From Ascaris suum (lineage: Eukaryota; Nematoda; Chromadorea; Rhabditida; Ascarididae): DNA of 64,000 nucleotides. The stretch is from assembly GCA_013433145.1 (NCBI GenBank), contig CM024178.1:9781260-9845259 (forward strand), read 5' to 3'. The notes beneath the pieces were generated by a model, which made no database searches, was not told where the DNA came from, and saw only the letters and a list, made by a program, of their open reading frames with translations. Shown in pieces: positions 1-16,670 of this stretch; within the stretch, counting starts at the first letter, position 1; every line of letters starts with the position of its first letter. Position numbers and translations under genes: made by a program.

Positions 1-2
1 AC

Positions 3-1875
3 CTTATGTATTCGTGCCACTGTTGTACATTCCATACTGCCGACACACACGGAGTTTCTGATGGCATGAAATAATTCAAAATGCTATCAGGACAATGATC
101 GTTTCATTTTATGTACATATACCTAAAAAGAATGAAAAACTTCACCTGGACAAGACGAGCCACATACTTGAAAGTTTTTCAGTGGATCGCTGCACTGAAT
201 TACATGTGGATGTACAGACGATGAGCTATCGTAGGGATCGATATAGCGAACATTGCCAGATGGCGCATATTCAATGGTTCTTGTTGATGGCTGAACGACT
301 GCCGGATCGAAAGGTTGAATGAAGCTAACGCGTTCGAATCCGCCCGGAATTTGTGAAAAACGCGAATGCATATTTCTTTGTGCTATACGAGGGCATTGCG
401 CTGGTAAAATACATCTGCAAATGGAAACGTTTTTCTATACTTTTAAATTATTGTGTTTATCTGTAGGCTACAAAATTAAAATAATAATTAAGTTCTGTAC
501 AATTATTAGACCACTGCCAATAGAAATCCACCGAATATTTATTCGATGAATCGGGCAGTATTTGAGGTTGCAAAACTATTAGTAAATGTTTCAGATAAAC
601 TTATGTGAAATGAGCTTATTGCATCGGAAACCGATATGGGGTATAAATATCCAGCTGAAAGTAATAGAATATCTAAACTGACTGTCTGACTTTATTTCCT
701 TTAAGGAGCTGAAAAGTCCTTGCAAATAATTTAATATTATCTTTAATCTTTAACCAATAAAAATTCTTTTATTCCTTTAGTTTTGATTAAACAAACAATT
801 AATATCAATAAATTGATGCAAAAAAGATCAAACTACTAATATTTAATTTAATCGCCAACGCTACATGCAATCATTTTTAGCTGTTTTCAAAATGTGAACA
901 TAAATATAATGAATATTGCCAGTAGTGGATAAAAGGAGTACAACTGAGGCATTTCCGCTCTCATCTTCTACCTTTGTCTCCTTTACTTTCATTGCATTTT
1001 TCGAGAGATTCAGGTTTATGATTTTCTTAATAACTCGAAGCAAATCTGTAAAGGTAATAGAATTGGAAATTGAAATTGCATTCACCTTGAGTTTGCTGGA
1101 TCGGCATCGTTTTCGATAATATATGGTATTTTACAAAAGCAACCAGATATGCATTTTTCATTGCAAAGTTCACGTGGAATGTTTCGATTGCCACATGATA
1201 TAGGACATGCAGATCCACATGCTTTATACTCACGAAGACTGTCTGTGCAATGTTCCGTTACATCAACATTTTCTAAGGTACACTGCGATTGGAGTATACA
1301 TGGAGAATGCAGATCGGTGTTACGACGAATGAAACCTGAATTTGTATATCTAATCAAAACTTGTGCTAAGAACAATAAAACAGCACTAGTATGTATTATT
1401 TAACTATTTAATAACTTAATTTACATATTACTCTAATAGTTGTTAAAACATCGACATAACGGCATCAGCAAATTTTTTCAAATGTTCAAAAAACTTGCAG
1501 TTTCGGCACTAAGCTAGACCGTATTCCAATCTTTTAAAGTTAGATAGAAGACAATCGATGCGTGGGCGAGGGTTAGTCACAACGTAGCTTTCTTGGCTCG
1601 TCGACTAATTTCTTCCTCAGTTGCTTTCGTCGCTGGAGACCATTTAGGTATTTCAAATATTACATCTATCTAATGATAGCGGAATGAGAGAAAGAAAGAG
1701 AGATGGGGGAGAAGAAGCGGAAATAACGAACCATCACGACAATGACATCCTCCACGACATTCACCATGTGGGCATGAGGTCGATGAGTTGGATACGCATG
1801 TCGGTTGACACGGATCAAAGCATTTCACGTATCGCTCATTTGGACCACACGTTGCCAGATTTGTCGATGGTGCGT
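3..1875 (-). CDS. Partial multi-domain TIL (trypsin-inhibitor-like) secreted protein
   Basis: Likely a secreted serine-protease inhibitor of the TIL family, known in nematodes (family knowledge). Exons in protein order are 1732-1875, 1086-1335, 146-414 and tentatively 3-57. The first domain has CGPNERYVKCFDPC, then CRGGCHCRDG split by an intron, finishing in the next exon as CILQSQC. The second runs from CTDSLREYKACGSACPISC through CISGCFC and finishes across an intron as CILPAQC. The third starts with CSDPLKNFQVCGSSC and continues off the left end. Junction phases agree (1, 2, 1). Acceptors are TTCAG at 1336, TTTGCAG at 415 and the weaker TTGAAG at 1876. Donors are GTTCGT, GTGAAT and GTGAAG. 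A Ser/Pro/Tyr-rich linker of about 60 residues separates domains 2 and 3. No start exon or signal peptide was found upstream, and the 3' end lies outside the window. The introns at 415-1085 and 1336-1731 hold nothing recognised. Confidence 0.78.
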
Positions 1876-2539
1876 CTTCAAGTGAGCGATGATAAATTAA
1901 AGAAACAAACGACTATGAATTTCTATGCACTCAGTTGAATTTAGAACGGCTTTTGGAAGGCTGATAAGGGTGATCTGATAAACTTAGAAGGGAATCTGAA
2001 CAACTGAAAAGAGTGATCTGATACCTAACAGAAGAGACCGGCATTTGGAAATACACTTCAGGCGTTCGCCTTCATATTCACTGTTTATGAACAGGTACCT
2101 TTCACTCCAAACAGTACTTCGTAACAAAAAGTGTGAACATTTTTCAGTCAGGATAAACTCTCAGTGAGCTACTCAGCAGATATGGAAAAGCAATAAGGTC
2201 GAGAGCGATACTTCCATCACAGCAAATCTAGGCAGCTTGCATCTACCACGTTGGTGATAGTACCGAAAAGTGATATAAATCTTTAAGGTATAAATGAATC
2301 CAGGTCCTGGCCCGTCTCTTTCAACATGGTGTGTGACATCCAGGTGGCTAGTCCCGTCGCTTTTTTAACGGACTTTTGGATTAGTGCTAAAAGATGTATA
2401 AAGTCTTGTTAACATGGCGCACCTGGCATTTACAGCGAATAAAGCACATGGCGGATGCTGGTAGGTGTGCTTGCACAAGCTATGATTAGATGATAAGCAA
2501 AAGGATATTAGCGTGCACCAACAAAAGCGGCAGCTATTT
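1876..2539. other. Gap between the TIL gene and the thyroglobulin/WAP gene
   Basis: About 660 bases. It should hold the missing 5' exon of the TIL gene. The minus strand has a few ATGs, one of them near 2,213 followed by a short hydrophobic stretch, but that frame stops without a donor. No convincing start exon was identified. The short spacing would also allow the two genes to be co-transcribed in a nematode operon, but no direct evidence for this was seen. Confidence 0.4.
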
Positions 2540-2561
2540 TTTATTGAAACAAATATTTATT
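2540..2561 (-). terminator. Poly(A) signals of the thyroglobulin/WAP gene
   Basis: Two AATAAA hexamers on the minus strand, at 2556-2561 and 2540-2545, lie about 70-90 bases after the TAG stop at 2633. Either could direct 3' end formation. Confidence 0.6.
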
Positions 2562-2632
2562 TTTTTAAAGAGATGTGAAATTATAGTTTTTTTCTTTCTC
2601 TACACTTCCCTGTAAGTTACATAATTTTCTTT

Positions 2633-6503
<3,871 letters not shown>

Positions 6504-6537
6504 CTTCCTCTTGAGATTAGTGTTGGCCGCTGTAAAT
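6504..6537 (-). promoter_or_regulatory. Probable trans-splice acceptor and 26-base leader
   Basis: TTTACAG on the minus strand (6530-6536) directly precedes a 26-base untranslated stretch and the ATG at 6503. Nematode mRNAs commonly receive a spliced leader at such a site (established). A cis-spliced non-coding exon upstream is the alternative. Confidence 0.5.
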
Positions 6538-9500
6538 ATGCGTACAAAAATTAAGGCATAAATATATGGCTCATTAAAGGCGCACTATTCTGCAATAAGA
6601 TATGATCAAGCAACTTCATAATTCAGACTACTTCATGCCAATGATAACTCGACTTGTTAGTTATGTATGAATAACGTTTAATGTGCATGTAATCCCGAAT
6701 ATTTTGTAGTGCAAAGATCATTGTTTAATGAATAATGAGAGAGTTGTCCGCATAGAGATCGAAACCGAGACCTTCGGACGGTTATGTGAATGGTTTACTA
6801 ATGAGCTAATGAGCTGAAGCATTCAGCCAACACTGGTAAAATGTGAATTTCGTTAAAAGATGGGTTATTTTAATGGGGTGATAAGCAATAAGCAATATCT
6901 GAACAAACAAACATTATTTTTGATCGTGAGCTCGCAAAATGCTATTAAATGGAAACTTATGAAAATTTTTGAAGAATACAAACGTTCACGAAATATACTT
7001 CATTCCTTCTATCTCCAGTAAATACATAGTCGAATTGATCTGAAACTTCCTTCGAAGAAAGAAATGAAATAATGACATAATTTGCACATAAAAACACAAG
7101 AACGGTTGTGTAGCTATTAGAGTTGTCAACAACAAGGAGAGCAAAAAATAGCCAAAATTCCGGGAAAGGGTAAACAGACTATGCGGGCAACTTAATATGA
7201 TAAAAGCACACTAAAATACATCATAACTATCTTCACTCATCCATTTCGCTATAATCCAAAACGTGACAAGGACGGGTCACATTTTCTTTCCTGAATGCCA
7301 CTGATCGCAAGAACTATGAAAATAGTCAAAGAGTTTGCAAGAGCAATACGTTAAATTGAGCACAACATTGGGATATTTGTTGAATGGAGGTTCGATAAGG
7401 CCGGATGCATGAATTATACGTTTGTGGCAATGAGTTCTACTCGATGATGAATGTGCAATGAATTGGCATTGAGGGTAAGCATCATGACCGCCAATCAACG
7501 AGACGCCCCATACAATAGAGTACCTCCTCTCGAGTGCCATCACCACCTTCATACACAACGCATTTCCCGCATTCATCAAAACCCATGCGCAATCGGTGAG
7601 CCATGTTGTAATTTTGGTTAAAATGCTGCTAAGATCCCCCTTATTAAATCTAAGCACCCCTTTACCTGAATGTGAACCCTGCAAAAAGCTCGTGAATTAC
7701 ATTAACTCTGAGGATTATGCATTTTCAGAGATCTTTTTACGCCACATTTTGCATATTGGTAACTGGGAGCAGAAAATATATTTCACCTCAGAAAATTTCG
7801 AAGAAAGAGGAGTATATGCTAGAATTTGGCAAAAAAAAAAAAATGAAATTTTGGTAGCTATTATTTACGAAAATTTTAATTTCATAAATTCTTAAGAAAT
7901 TTTTGCAGTACTCGCGACTGTTCAACAGTAGTTGCAAATCAATGCGCCTATTGCTAGTAACAAGTGAAGGCCTAATTCAGGACCTACAAAAATGTGGAAA
8001 AAGTAAAATTTGGGTGAAATCATAATAGTGCTCAAGTGGGCAAAGTGTTTAGTTCTTTGGTAGCGCTGCAACAATATTGGAATTCCTTGGATATTTTCTA
8101 GAGTTATGAGTCGTTTTGGTAATTCAAAGCGTCGATTCGGAGATAGAGTTATAGAAATACTGACATATTTCAGTTCAGTCATCTAGAAATATTGATAGTC
8201 TACAGATAATATTCTTAGGTAATCAACATCACTTAGCATTTGTAAGCTGTAAACTCAAACAGCAATAGAAAGATACAATTTTCAAAAAAAACTGGATGAT
8301 ACTTAAAATTGTTTACACGGTGCTAATGAAGTTAAAATATTGTCAAAGAAGAAATTCAGTTCATTTATTGTATAAACGCAATCTCCAAAGATTTGTTTAC
8401 TCGTAAATTGCGGTGACTAAAAAAATTAAAATTTTCCCAATTCATAACGTACTTAAATCCCCTATACGGTACCACTGTCCTATTGCAACAAAGTCGAAAG
8501 AAATTCGAAAACTTTCACCGATGAAATGGAACTAAGGATGTCGAATACCGATAGTAATAGCAAACGACTGATGATCATGTTGAATGAAGATTTAGAATCA
8601 TAAGAGCGTACAATAGGGACGAGCAATTTCAGGAAATTGCTCAATTATTGAAAAATTCCAGTTTTTAAATCCTTTGACGAAAAAAAACTTAACTATTCGC
8701 GCAAAAGAGATAACTATTATATCGACTAGTTTCGTAACAAAATGCTAAAATTATCGAACTTACAGCACAATAATTACACAAGCGATGCTCATCGGGTAGA
8801 TCATTGCATCCTCAAGGTCAATAATGCATCGATTAGAAAACTAAGCAAAGGAAATGATGAAACAAGAACAAACAAGACTCGCCGTTTAATTTATACGTGA
8901 ATTTATGCGAGATGAAGAAACCGTTTAGACGAAAACATTCAACTAGGTAAATATTACCGATAATTCCACATTTGAATACAAAATATTTGCATCAACTTTT
9001 AGTCGACTGTTTAAGGAGATTATTTTCTGTCCATTTTCACTTAGTTTCCTATATTTTCATTAGATATTTGTGATGAAAAGATGGCTGACATCGATTAAAT
9101 GTGACTATTATGACCATTCCATTTTTATGCCGCCATGACCTTCAGCCTTTATTTAGGCTTATGTTCAGCTCTACGTAGATTCTCACTAATGCAATTTTTA
9201 GATCAATCGACTATCGGTCAACCATACAATCGACAAGTAGAAAATGAAAAACAATAATAGTGGACCCTCTTTGAGTGTTGAAAGAAATGCTCAATAAATG
9301 CGAGCATGCTTGCAAATTTCATCTTTTTTTTTAAAAGAAATCTGTTGAAAGGTGTTACGAACAAACTGTAAGCTTTAATAATCACTCTATAAATTACTAG
9401 ATGGATTACTCTATGAATTACTCTATGAACCAACCTATGAACTTTGTAATTATTCCGTAAATTTATTTATTCGCAACATTTTTTATTGGCCAGTGTTAAT

Positions 9501-10494
9501 ACTTCTGAAATCTCTGTAAGCAAGATGTTCATATGCAGAGGTTCGCGTTTGGCGTTGTTGAGATGTTAACAGTTGTGCTTCATGCTTAAGAGAACAGAGG
9601 GCGAGACATATCTTATAACAGTGAAGAAAAGATGGGGGGAGGGGGGAGGGGGGAAAGGTGAAAATCAAAAAATACAAGGATTGGAACCCCCTTCATAAAG
9701 AAGAAAGAATGAATGAAGTTGCTACAAACACCGTTGACCCGATCTGATAATCCGTTTGGTTTCTATCGATTCATTTGATTGCATCCTTTGAGCTAATTTG
9801 GCTATGCTTTCCTATGTATGAAAGCTATCCATTCTCTTCGAATGTGGCCCAACCATATTTTTCTCCCCTCTCTTTTCCTCCTTGCGCTGTTATTCCATCT
9901 CCTATAGTTGCTTCCTTTTCCTTTCGCCCTCCCCTCCTTTTCTCATGATAAACGCGATTCCGATTTGCAATTGGAAGCACTTGCTTAAGCCAATCCTTGA
10001 CGACGTAAGTTCCCATAATATCACTTTTACATTAACGCTTAGAAAGTCAATGCCCACCTCAGTTAATCGACGATAATGCGCGCATGTTAGACAGCATCAA
10101 GTTCCCATTCAAGACTTGAGTTTCAAACATTTTCTTTACAGCACTAAGACCGTCATTCATTTTAAATGAGGCAATAATCATTCAGAATCGCTTGTTATCT
10201 GCCAGATGCAAGGAAGTTTGACTTGTCGATAGAAGCAGTTAGTAAGTGATGTCTTAGGAGCTGTGAAGGAAGGACGATAAGCCATCAAAATAGAGTGCAT
10301 GGATTTCGAAAACTTTTGCGAAGATTATAACGACGGTAACTAAGAGATGCGCACACATATGAGGAGAGGCAATGGGGAGAGTGGAGATTACAGCCTGACC
10401 TCTTTAGCTCAGTTTCACTCTATCCGAGTATTCTCCGACAAAGTTCCTAGCATGTAAGCAGGATAACCATGTGGATTTGCGCCTACAAATCGTT

Positions 10495-10514
10495 GGGGGG
10501 GGGGGGTGGGGGGG
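10495..10514. repeat. Poly-G tract
   Basis: Twelve G, one T, seven G, in intergenic DNA. Confidence 0.9.
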
Positions 10515-11471
10515 ACTAGGGCAAAAATGGTTTTGCATGGTTCCGGATTTGCATAGTCGGTTCCTTGAGGCTGCATTACTCAGCGTTTTATCGCTGTTTC
10601 TGGATATTTCGTTACTATGATAGAGGCGTAATTGAAAGAGGTGATAAAACAATGAAGTAAAAAAAGACCATGCAAGAAGCTTATTATTTAGGTAGGCGAA
10701 GATTAATGATGTAGAGATTACTTTCATGCAAATCGCTCCAAATTGTAAAGTAATTGTTTGCAACTTTTCTGTGAAGCGATTAAATATTATCGATGGGAAC
10801 ATTGGGATTAATCACTTCTAAGAGTTTTGAATTGCAACTAAGGAGTTCTTAAAGAAAATGAAATATTCATGACTCAATTACTCCTTCAGTCCTTCAGTAT
10901 TTCTTATTATCATATTCGAGTAGTGACTTTTGCAACTGTCATATCAGGAACAAAACGACTGTCCATTGTGCTCACATTTTTGTTTACTCGATATCAAACC
11001 GCAGAAAAAGCTATGCTTTACCACAAAAAAAAAGGATTCTCAAGAATTTTTTTTTGTTCTTCTTACGTGTTCATGAGTTCAAGCATATACCGAAGATAGC
11101 TCATCTCCCTCGTTTTTGACAGTTCCTTCGTCTCCTCGGCCACATCCTTGTCTTAAATTGAGCGTTCTGAAATCTTTCCATCCATTTAACAAGACATGCG
11201 CTTTTTCTGTTGCATTAGCACTACCTCCATGGGGAAAGCATTTCAGCGAAGAGTACTGCCTAAACAAAGATCCTGAATCTTCGATGAAGGCCATCCTCAA
11301 ATAAAGACCATCCTTTGTAAGGATCGTGATACAATCAAAAAATTGTTTTTTGAGTATTATGTACATATTTGCCTAGAACTAACTGTGTCGGTTTTAAATA
11401 TGCAAAGTAATAGGAGTTGAACAAATCAATGAAAGTTGAACTATGCGGCTAACAAAAACGGTGATTGATAT

Positions 11472-11708
11472 TTAGACGTGCGGAGAATCATGGCTACCAT
11501 AAGCAAGTTGTCGCGAACAACATTTGCGAAACAGAACGAACGTCAAAACGAAATCAGAACTAACGTCAAGGCGAAGGTAGAAGTGACTGTAAACGAAGAG
11601 CACAACTGACCAGAAGGCGCAGATCGAATTGAATTGCCAATGAGCGTCAAAGCACTGTCCAAATGTAAGGGAGAGAGCGAGGCAGAAGCCAACTAGCCCC
11701 GTCCTCAT
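11472..11708 (-). CDS. Candidate small ORF with signal-peptide-like start, unrecognised
   Basis: An ATG-led frame of 78 codons starts MRTGLVGFCLALSLTFGQCF, a good match to a signal peptide with cleavage near GQC. The rest is hydrophobic and aromatic with no recognised motif, and runs to a TAA at 11,472. No clear intron or neighbouring exon was identified. It may be a real small secreted protein, the first exon of a gene whose other exons were not found, or chance. The opposite strand also has a 39-codon ATG frame here, so codon evidence is weak. Confidence 0.25.
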   Translation of the reverse strand: MRTGLVGFCLALSLTFGQCFDAHWQFNSICAFWSVVLFVYSHFYLRLDVSSDFVLTFVLFRKCCSRQLAYGSHDSPHV

Positions 11709-12566
11709 CAACCCGACGAATCCGATCGAAGCAGTGGATCGAAGGAACGAAGCGAAGTGAACACAAGTACAGGCGTTCCACCAGTAATTGAGCTTAACGA
11801 AAAGCTTCTTGTAGGCTTACGCTCGTCCCAGCTTTAACCATTACATAGAATTTCTCATTTTCGAATATTCCTGACTACCCACACTTCGCTTCCGCGATGT
11901 CAAGAAGTCGTTCCGTTTTCGAACGGACTCGAGTTTGGAAATACACCAACTGGAGGTGATAAATTAGTGCCATGAATACCTGATGTTCCACAACTAGGTG
12001 TAACTGTATGTTAATTGCTGATTCGCAAGTTTCGACCAAAATATTCATAAAAGAAATGTTCTCGAAAATTTGATGCGAAGATGCGATGCCCGTACATAAT
12101 TTCAATGCTCCGGAACTTGATAGCTTCGAAAAATTCCCTTCGTAGCTTTAGTTTACCTGCTGCACATTGAAGTTTCTAAACCCGACGAGTCGATTTGACA
12201 CCCAAAATTCCCTGCAATTCTATTATACGACATTTATAAGCCAATGGTGGTTAAGCCCTGAAGTGACCCTGTAAGGTGGTTTCACAAATGCGGCTTCTCT
12301 AAGGTTTATTTATTTCCAAATGAAGAAGTTTTCACAGAGCATATACTAATTATCATAGCATATAATCATACATATATGTACACCGTTTATATTTAAATCA
12401 AGCAAGGATTGATATCGAATTCTCGATCAGAGCATTGATAATCGGATTAAAGTATCATATTAAATTTCATTTCGAAGGCGAGGCATTCGGGTTTTTTTCT
12501 TCCAAAAACAGAAAATTACAACTTCAAGCAAATACAAGCAATCATTTGAGAAGTCAAATAAAACCA

Positions 12567-12572
12567 TTTATT
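12567..12572 (-). terminator. Poly(A) signal overlapping the stop codon of the giant gene
   Basis: AATAAA on the minus strand overlaps the TAA stop at 12,571-12,573. A second AATAAA lies about 15 bases further on. This supports the C-terminus and implies a very short 3' untranslated region. Confidence 0.65.
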
Positions 12573-15500
12573 AATGCATGGATTCGTCAAATTCGGCTGT
12601 TTTACTGAGATCACATATAATGCCCCAAATTGGTTTTGTCCCTCGTAGACTACATGCCATTTCTGCGAGTGCTTTTTCGTTCTCGATTTCATTCACTCTT
12701 TCTTCTTTTCTTGTACTCAGTGCGCTCGATGGATATGCTAAAACTGTCGCTGTGGTTATGCGATCCGCAAATACGGTCGATGAAATCGTTGTCGTAAGGC
12801 CGTTTTGATATGCAGATAATCCTGTGGCAGACATGGTAGACGTCGACAGTATTGCCTCTGATCGTGCAGACGTCTTCTCCGTAGACTTTGGGAGTTTCGA
12901 TATCCCTTCTGAAGGAAGCGTCGCGATATGATCTTTGTCTTCCACGTCACGAGTAGTACTTTCTAAGGGTTGACCTGTTTTAGCACTAGACTGAAAGAAC
13001 ATCGTTCGTTGGTGTGTAGTCGAAGACTGAGCAAAGTCGATTAGAGACGACGAGGTCGTCGACCTTTCAAAGGTTGATGACGTGATATCGCGAGTTTTAT
13101 CGGAAGGTCGTTGTGCGCCGGCAACAGATGATTGTGCTGAGGAACTGGAGGTGAGCATTTCGTCCGGATTCGTTACATAAGGCGGTGTTCCTGATGATCT
13201 GAACGTACCTTCTCTAGAAGTTGGGAGAGCTCCTGAGGTGGATGAGGCAGTTAGGTCTAACGAAATGCCTTCAGAAGATGTAGACCTTGGCGTCGAAGTC
13301 ATTAAGGAGGGATGATGACCCTCGTGCGACGGAAGCAGCCAACTGTGGGAGTATGCAGATTTTGTTGACGGACTTGTCACACTCTGCAACGCACCATCCG
13401 GAGAAATTAAATATACTGGTGTCGTGCTCATCAGAAGTGGGAATTCAGTAGCTAAGGGCTCTTTGGTCTCTAGATTTTCATCAAGGGGTTGTGTGTATAT
13501 GGGCACAGCTGCCTCAGATACTATTATCGGCCCATGGTAGGTTTCTGTAACGGCTACAGCTGAAGTTGTCTTTGGCTGCTCTCCAAAATCCACGGTTGTT
13601 TTATTCGTTGTTTGCGATTTTCTCGTAACTGTTGTGAAAGCTGTGCTTGAAACAATTGGCTTTCCCACTGCGTTCTGCTCACCTTGTGCCCAATTTGACA
13701 GATGGTCTTCATTCGGTACTGATATCTTCTTCGCCGATGTAGTCGACTGACTAAAACTTTTCGTTAACTCGGATATGGTGGATATATCACTTTCACTGGC
13801 TGTCTTCATTTCTATTTGCGAAGTCTCACTGGTTTCTGCTGATTCTACATTAGGCCTTGAGCTTATTGTTGAAGAGGATGATTCCAAAGTTGAGCCTTCG
13901 GCAAGTCCAACGTTCGGCGGTCCAACCTTCGTAATGGTGACCGCTACATTTGTACCTCCGCTAGATGTAGAAGTATGCTTCAAAGTTGTCACGCCTTCAG
14001 TAAATGATGCAGCAGTACTTCTACTGGGTATTAAAATTTCCCCGCCGGTCGCACTAGATAATGTTACTTGAATGGAGGAATTGCTTTGATCGGTAGTATT
14101 CTGCCTGCCCTCAGTATTGGTCACTGCAGGCTCCGCTATTGTAATTATTTCCTTAGGTGTTGTTACTGGAAGAAGCATGTCGTCTGGACCTGTCGTGTAG
14201 ATGACAGTCATCTGTCGCGATGAATCAGCTGAAAAAAAAATTATTGATTTGTTTGTTTAAAAAATCTTGGGGACAAATGGATATGAAATAATTACTGTTT
14301 CAGCAAATGTGTAATGGCTCTCAGATTCGACACCTTCAGCATCATAGTCGTCAAACGTTTTCAAAGCCGAAATTCGACAGGATCGATGAAATTCAATTTT
14401 CGAATAAATTGAGCCATAGATATAGCGATTACTTTCCCTTGCATATAAAATTGAAAGGTTATTTAGGCTTTCCGGAACAAAGGATGACGAGGTACTACTT
14501 CAGAGAGTACTTTTGTTGATGAACATTTCAGAGAGTAACTCTATGGATGAAAGCAGCGTACTTCTCTGATGTGAAGTTGCAGCTGATGATTGAGAAATTC
14601 TTTGTGAAGATGATGATATAGCAGAAAGATCTGATGAGGTTTTGGCGAGTATTCCATTGATGTATTCGTTTGACCTCATAGCGTGCACGGCTGTGGATGC
14701 CAGTGATGAAAGCGTGAAAGCGGTGCGTGTAGGATTTTGAGTCTGGGAATGGAACGTGGAAGAAGTATCTGATATTAAATGGGATGAATTGAAGGGCGCC
14801 GCACCCAAGTGTTGACTATTTACCTGTGGGATTATTGCAGCTTTTGGCGTTGAGGTTGTCAAGGGTAAAGGAAAATAGGGAAATGAAGTTTCGTTATGTC
14901 TCGGATTTGCAACTGTGGAGAGTTTTTGATGGAGCTCATTGAAAGTGGGGAAGACGAGAAGGCTTTCCAATGTAACTGATAACGCATCTGAAGGTTCTTT
15001 GCTCGAGAATCTTGCCCTTAAGTTCGGGAAAGCAGTAGCAGCTAAAAAAGTGCTCTCGTGATCGGACGACTCTTTTGGTATCGGCAGAATCCGTGCATTA
15101 TTTGAACTTTCATCCGACCGTAAAATCGTTGGCTGAAGAGAAACGATAGTAGATTTGTGCACCAGTGAAACAGTAGCCGAATGTTCAGTGGGGATAGGGA
15201 AGTAGAGTGCAGAAGGCGTGGGAATCTCAGCTTTCGTTGGCTGAACCGCTGACGGTGACCTTAATGCGGAATCGAAAGTAGCATCAAGGGTCTTCCGTCG
15301 ATCGAAACTTGCTTTAGTGGGAAACCATGCGGAAGGTGCAGTGACAGTTGCTTCATATGGTTGTGGTTGCATTTGTTGCAAAATATTCGTCGGAGATGAC
15401 AGATGTGTGGATGAATGTGAAACCTCGGAAGTGTGCCAAATGGCTGGTAACGTATTGAAAGGCCCATCTTCGATGCCGATTTGGCTTTCTGTACTATCTG

Positions 15501-16670
15501 TGATAGGCCATGCATAAACTGTGGCCAAGGTCGCAGTACTAGGCACGATATCCGCGGCCGCTAATTGTTCTTTTGTGAAGCATGGCGAAGTTTCATTTAC
15601 AGGAACAACATTTATCGGTGATAAGGGTGGAAACATTAACGACGTTTTAGACGAAGTTGTTGACTTTCCTGAAAGAAGAAGGATGCACTCTTTTTGAGTA
15701 TTTATGGGAATTTTTTGCCCTAAAAATTACAGCATTCGCAAATGAGCTGAAGTTACTCAAGACCACTGTAACTTGAAATGTTTTGACAAAAAAAAAGAAC
15801 AGATGGAAGGAGGAGAACGCTGATGGCATCCCTCATAACTGTAATTTCGTGTTTGATTATCATATCACTGGAAGTGCTAAACATTGTGCATGATTCATGC
15901 CAAAGTGGAGCGCAAGCAGCAGTGTAAACCTTTAAAAAAATGTAAATTTTGGAAATACAGCTTCATAGTGGGGGATAATAGCAGCACAAACGCGTATTAC
16001 TTACCTCCCAAATCCATCGTCGACAGCATATCAGGAGGTGACGATACGTTAGGTGTCGAACTTTTCGAACTATTATCAGGTTCTTCAGTCATATGCGAAG
16101 CGCTAGCCTGCTCCGTCAGACTTGATCCGCCTTCTGCATCAGGTATCAGAATCGACGTTGCCAACGTTTCATTAGTGTTATTCGACGATAGACTGCTGAA
16201 TGCAGTGACTGAGGTGGAAGTTGGATTTGTGTTCGATGAGTGGCCTTGCGAATTGCTCACTGAAGAAGAATATGATCGGGTAGGCGAATTTGAGATTGTT
16301 TGTGTCGTTGTTGGTGAGGAAGAAAATGATGAGGAGGTCAAATTCTTCGCAGTAACTGTTTGAATCAGTGTCGGTTTTGACGAAGACTCTTCAGAATTGA
16401 CACTCCCGCGTGGGGTTATGAGAGCAGGTGTTGATGAGTTCTCAGGTGGGCGGCTTGTAGATCCGAGAAGTCCTTCGGTTGTCGACCCAAAGGTAAGCAC
16501 CAATGGCTGGAGATTTTCGAAATCTTCGATTTTTTCACATTCGTGTTTATCACCATCAGAAAGAACAGCAACAGCGATCGTTGAATTGCGCCCCTTCTTA
16601 TCTGTAGCAACCGCCGTTACACAAAAAAATGCTCCCTCGTGTGGTAGTTCCTTTTTCACGATTATCTCCC
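12571..16670 (-). CDS. Giant gene, part 11: mucin-like Ser/Thr-rich C-terminal tail
   Basis: The last three coding exons, 16005-16670, 14511-15668 and 12571-14228, are far longer than all the others. After a short cadherin-like end (to about 16,490) they encode more than 1,100 residues dominated by Ser, Thr, Pro and Ala. Runs such as TSSSFSSSPTTTQTISNSPT and SSSQRISQSSAATSHQRST are typical of heavily O-glycosylated mucin stems. All three joining introns are phase 1, with acceptors TTTTTAG, TTTCAG and TTTTCAG and donors GTAAGT and GTACTC. The final 40 residues become less repetitive (ALAEMACSLRGTKPIWGIIC) and end at TAA. No transmembrane segment or GPI signal was seen, so the tail is probably secreted. 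The introns at 14,229-14,510 and 15,669-16,004 hold nothing recognised. Confidence 0.85.

Larger units (their letters stand above)
6538..12566. other. Intergenic region between the thyroglobulin/WAP gene and the giant gene
   Basis: About 6 kb that must contain the promoter of the thyroglobulin/WAP gene and the 3' flank of the giant gene. It is mostly AT-rich with no recognised domain. Weak open frames were seen at 7,277-7,684, 11,079-11,366 and 11,472-11,708 (all minus). Poly-G tracts lie at 9,634-9,655 and 10,495-10,514. No tRNA fold, transposase or long terminal repeat was recognised. Confidence 0.6.

Noticed and set aside
1684..1938. Plus-strand frame of 84 codons, rich in His and Asp.
   Set aside because: It is the shadow of a minus-strand TIL exon with the full cysteine pattern.
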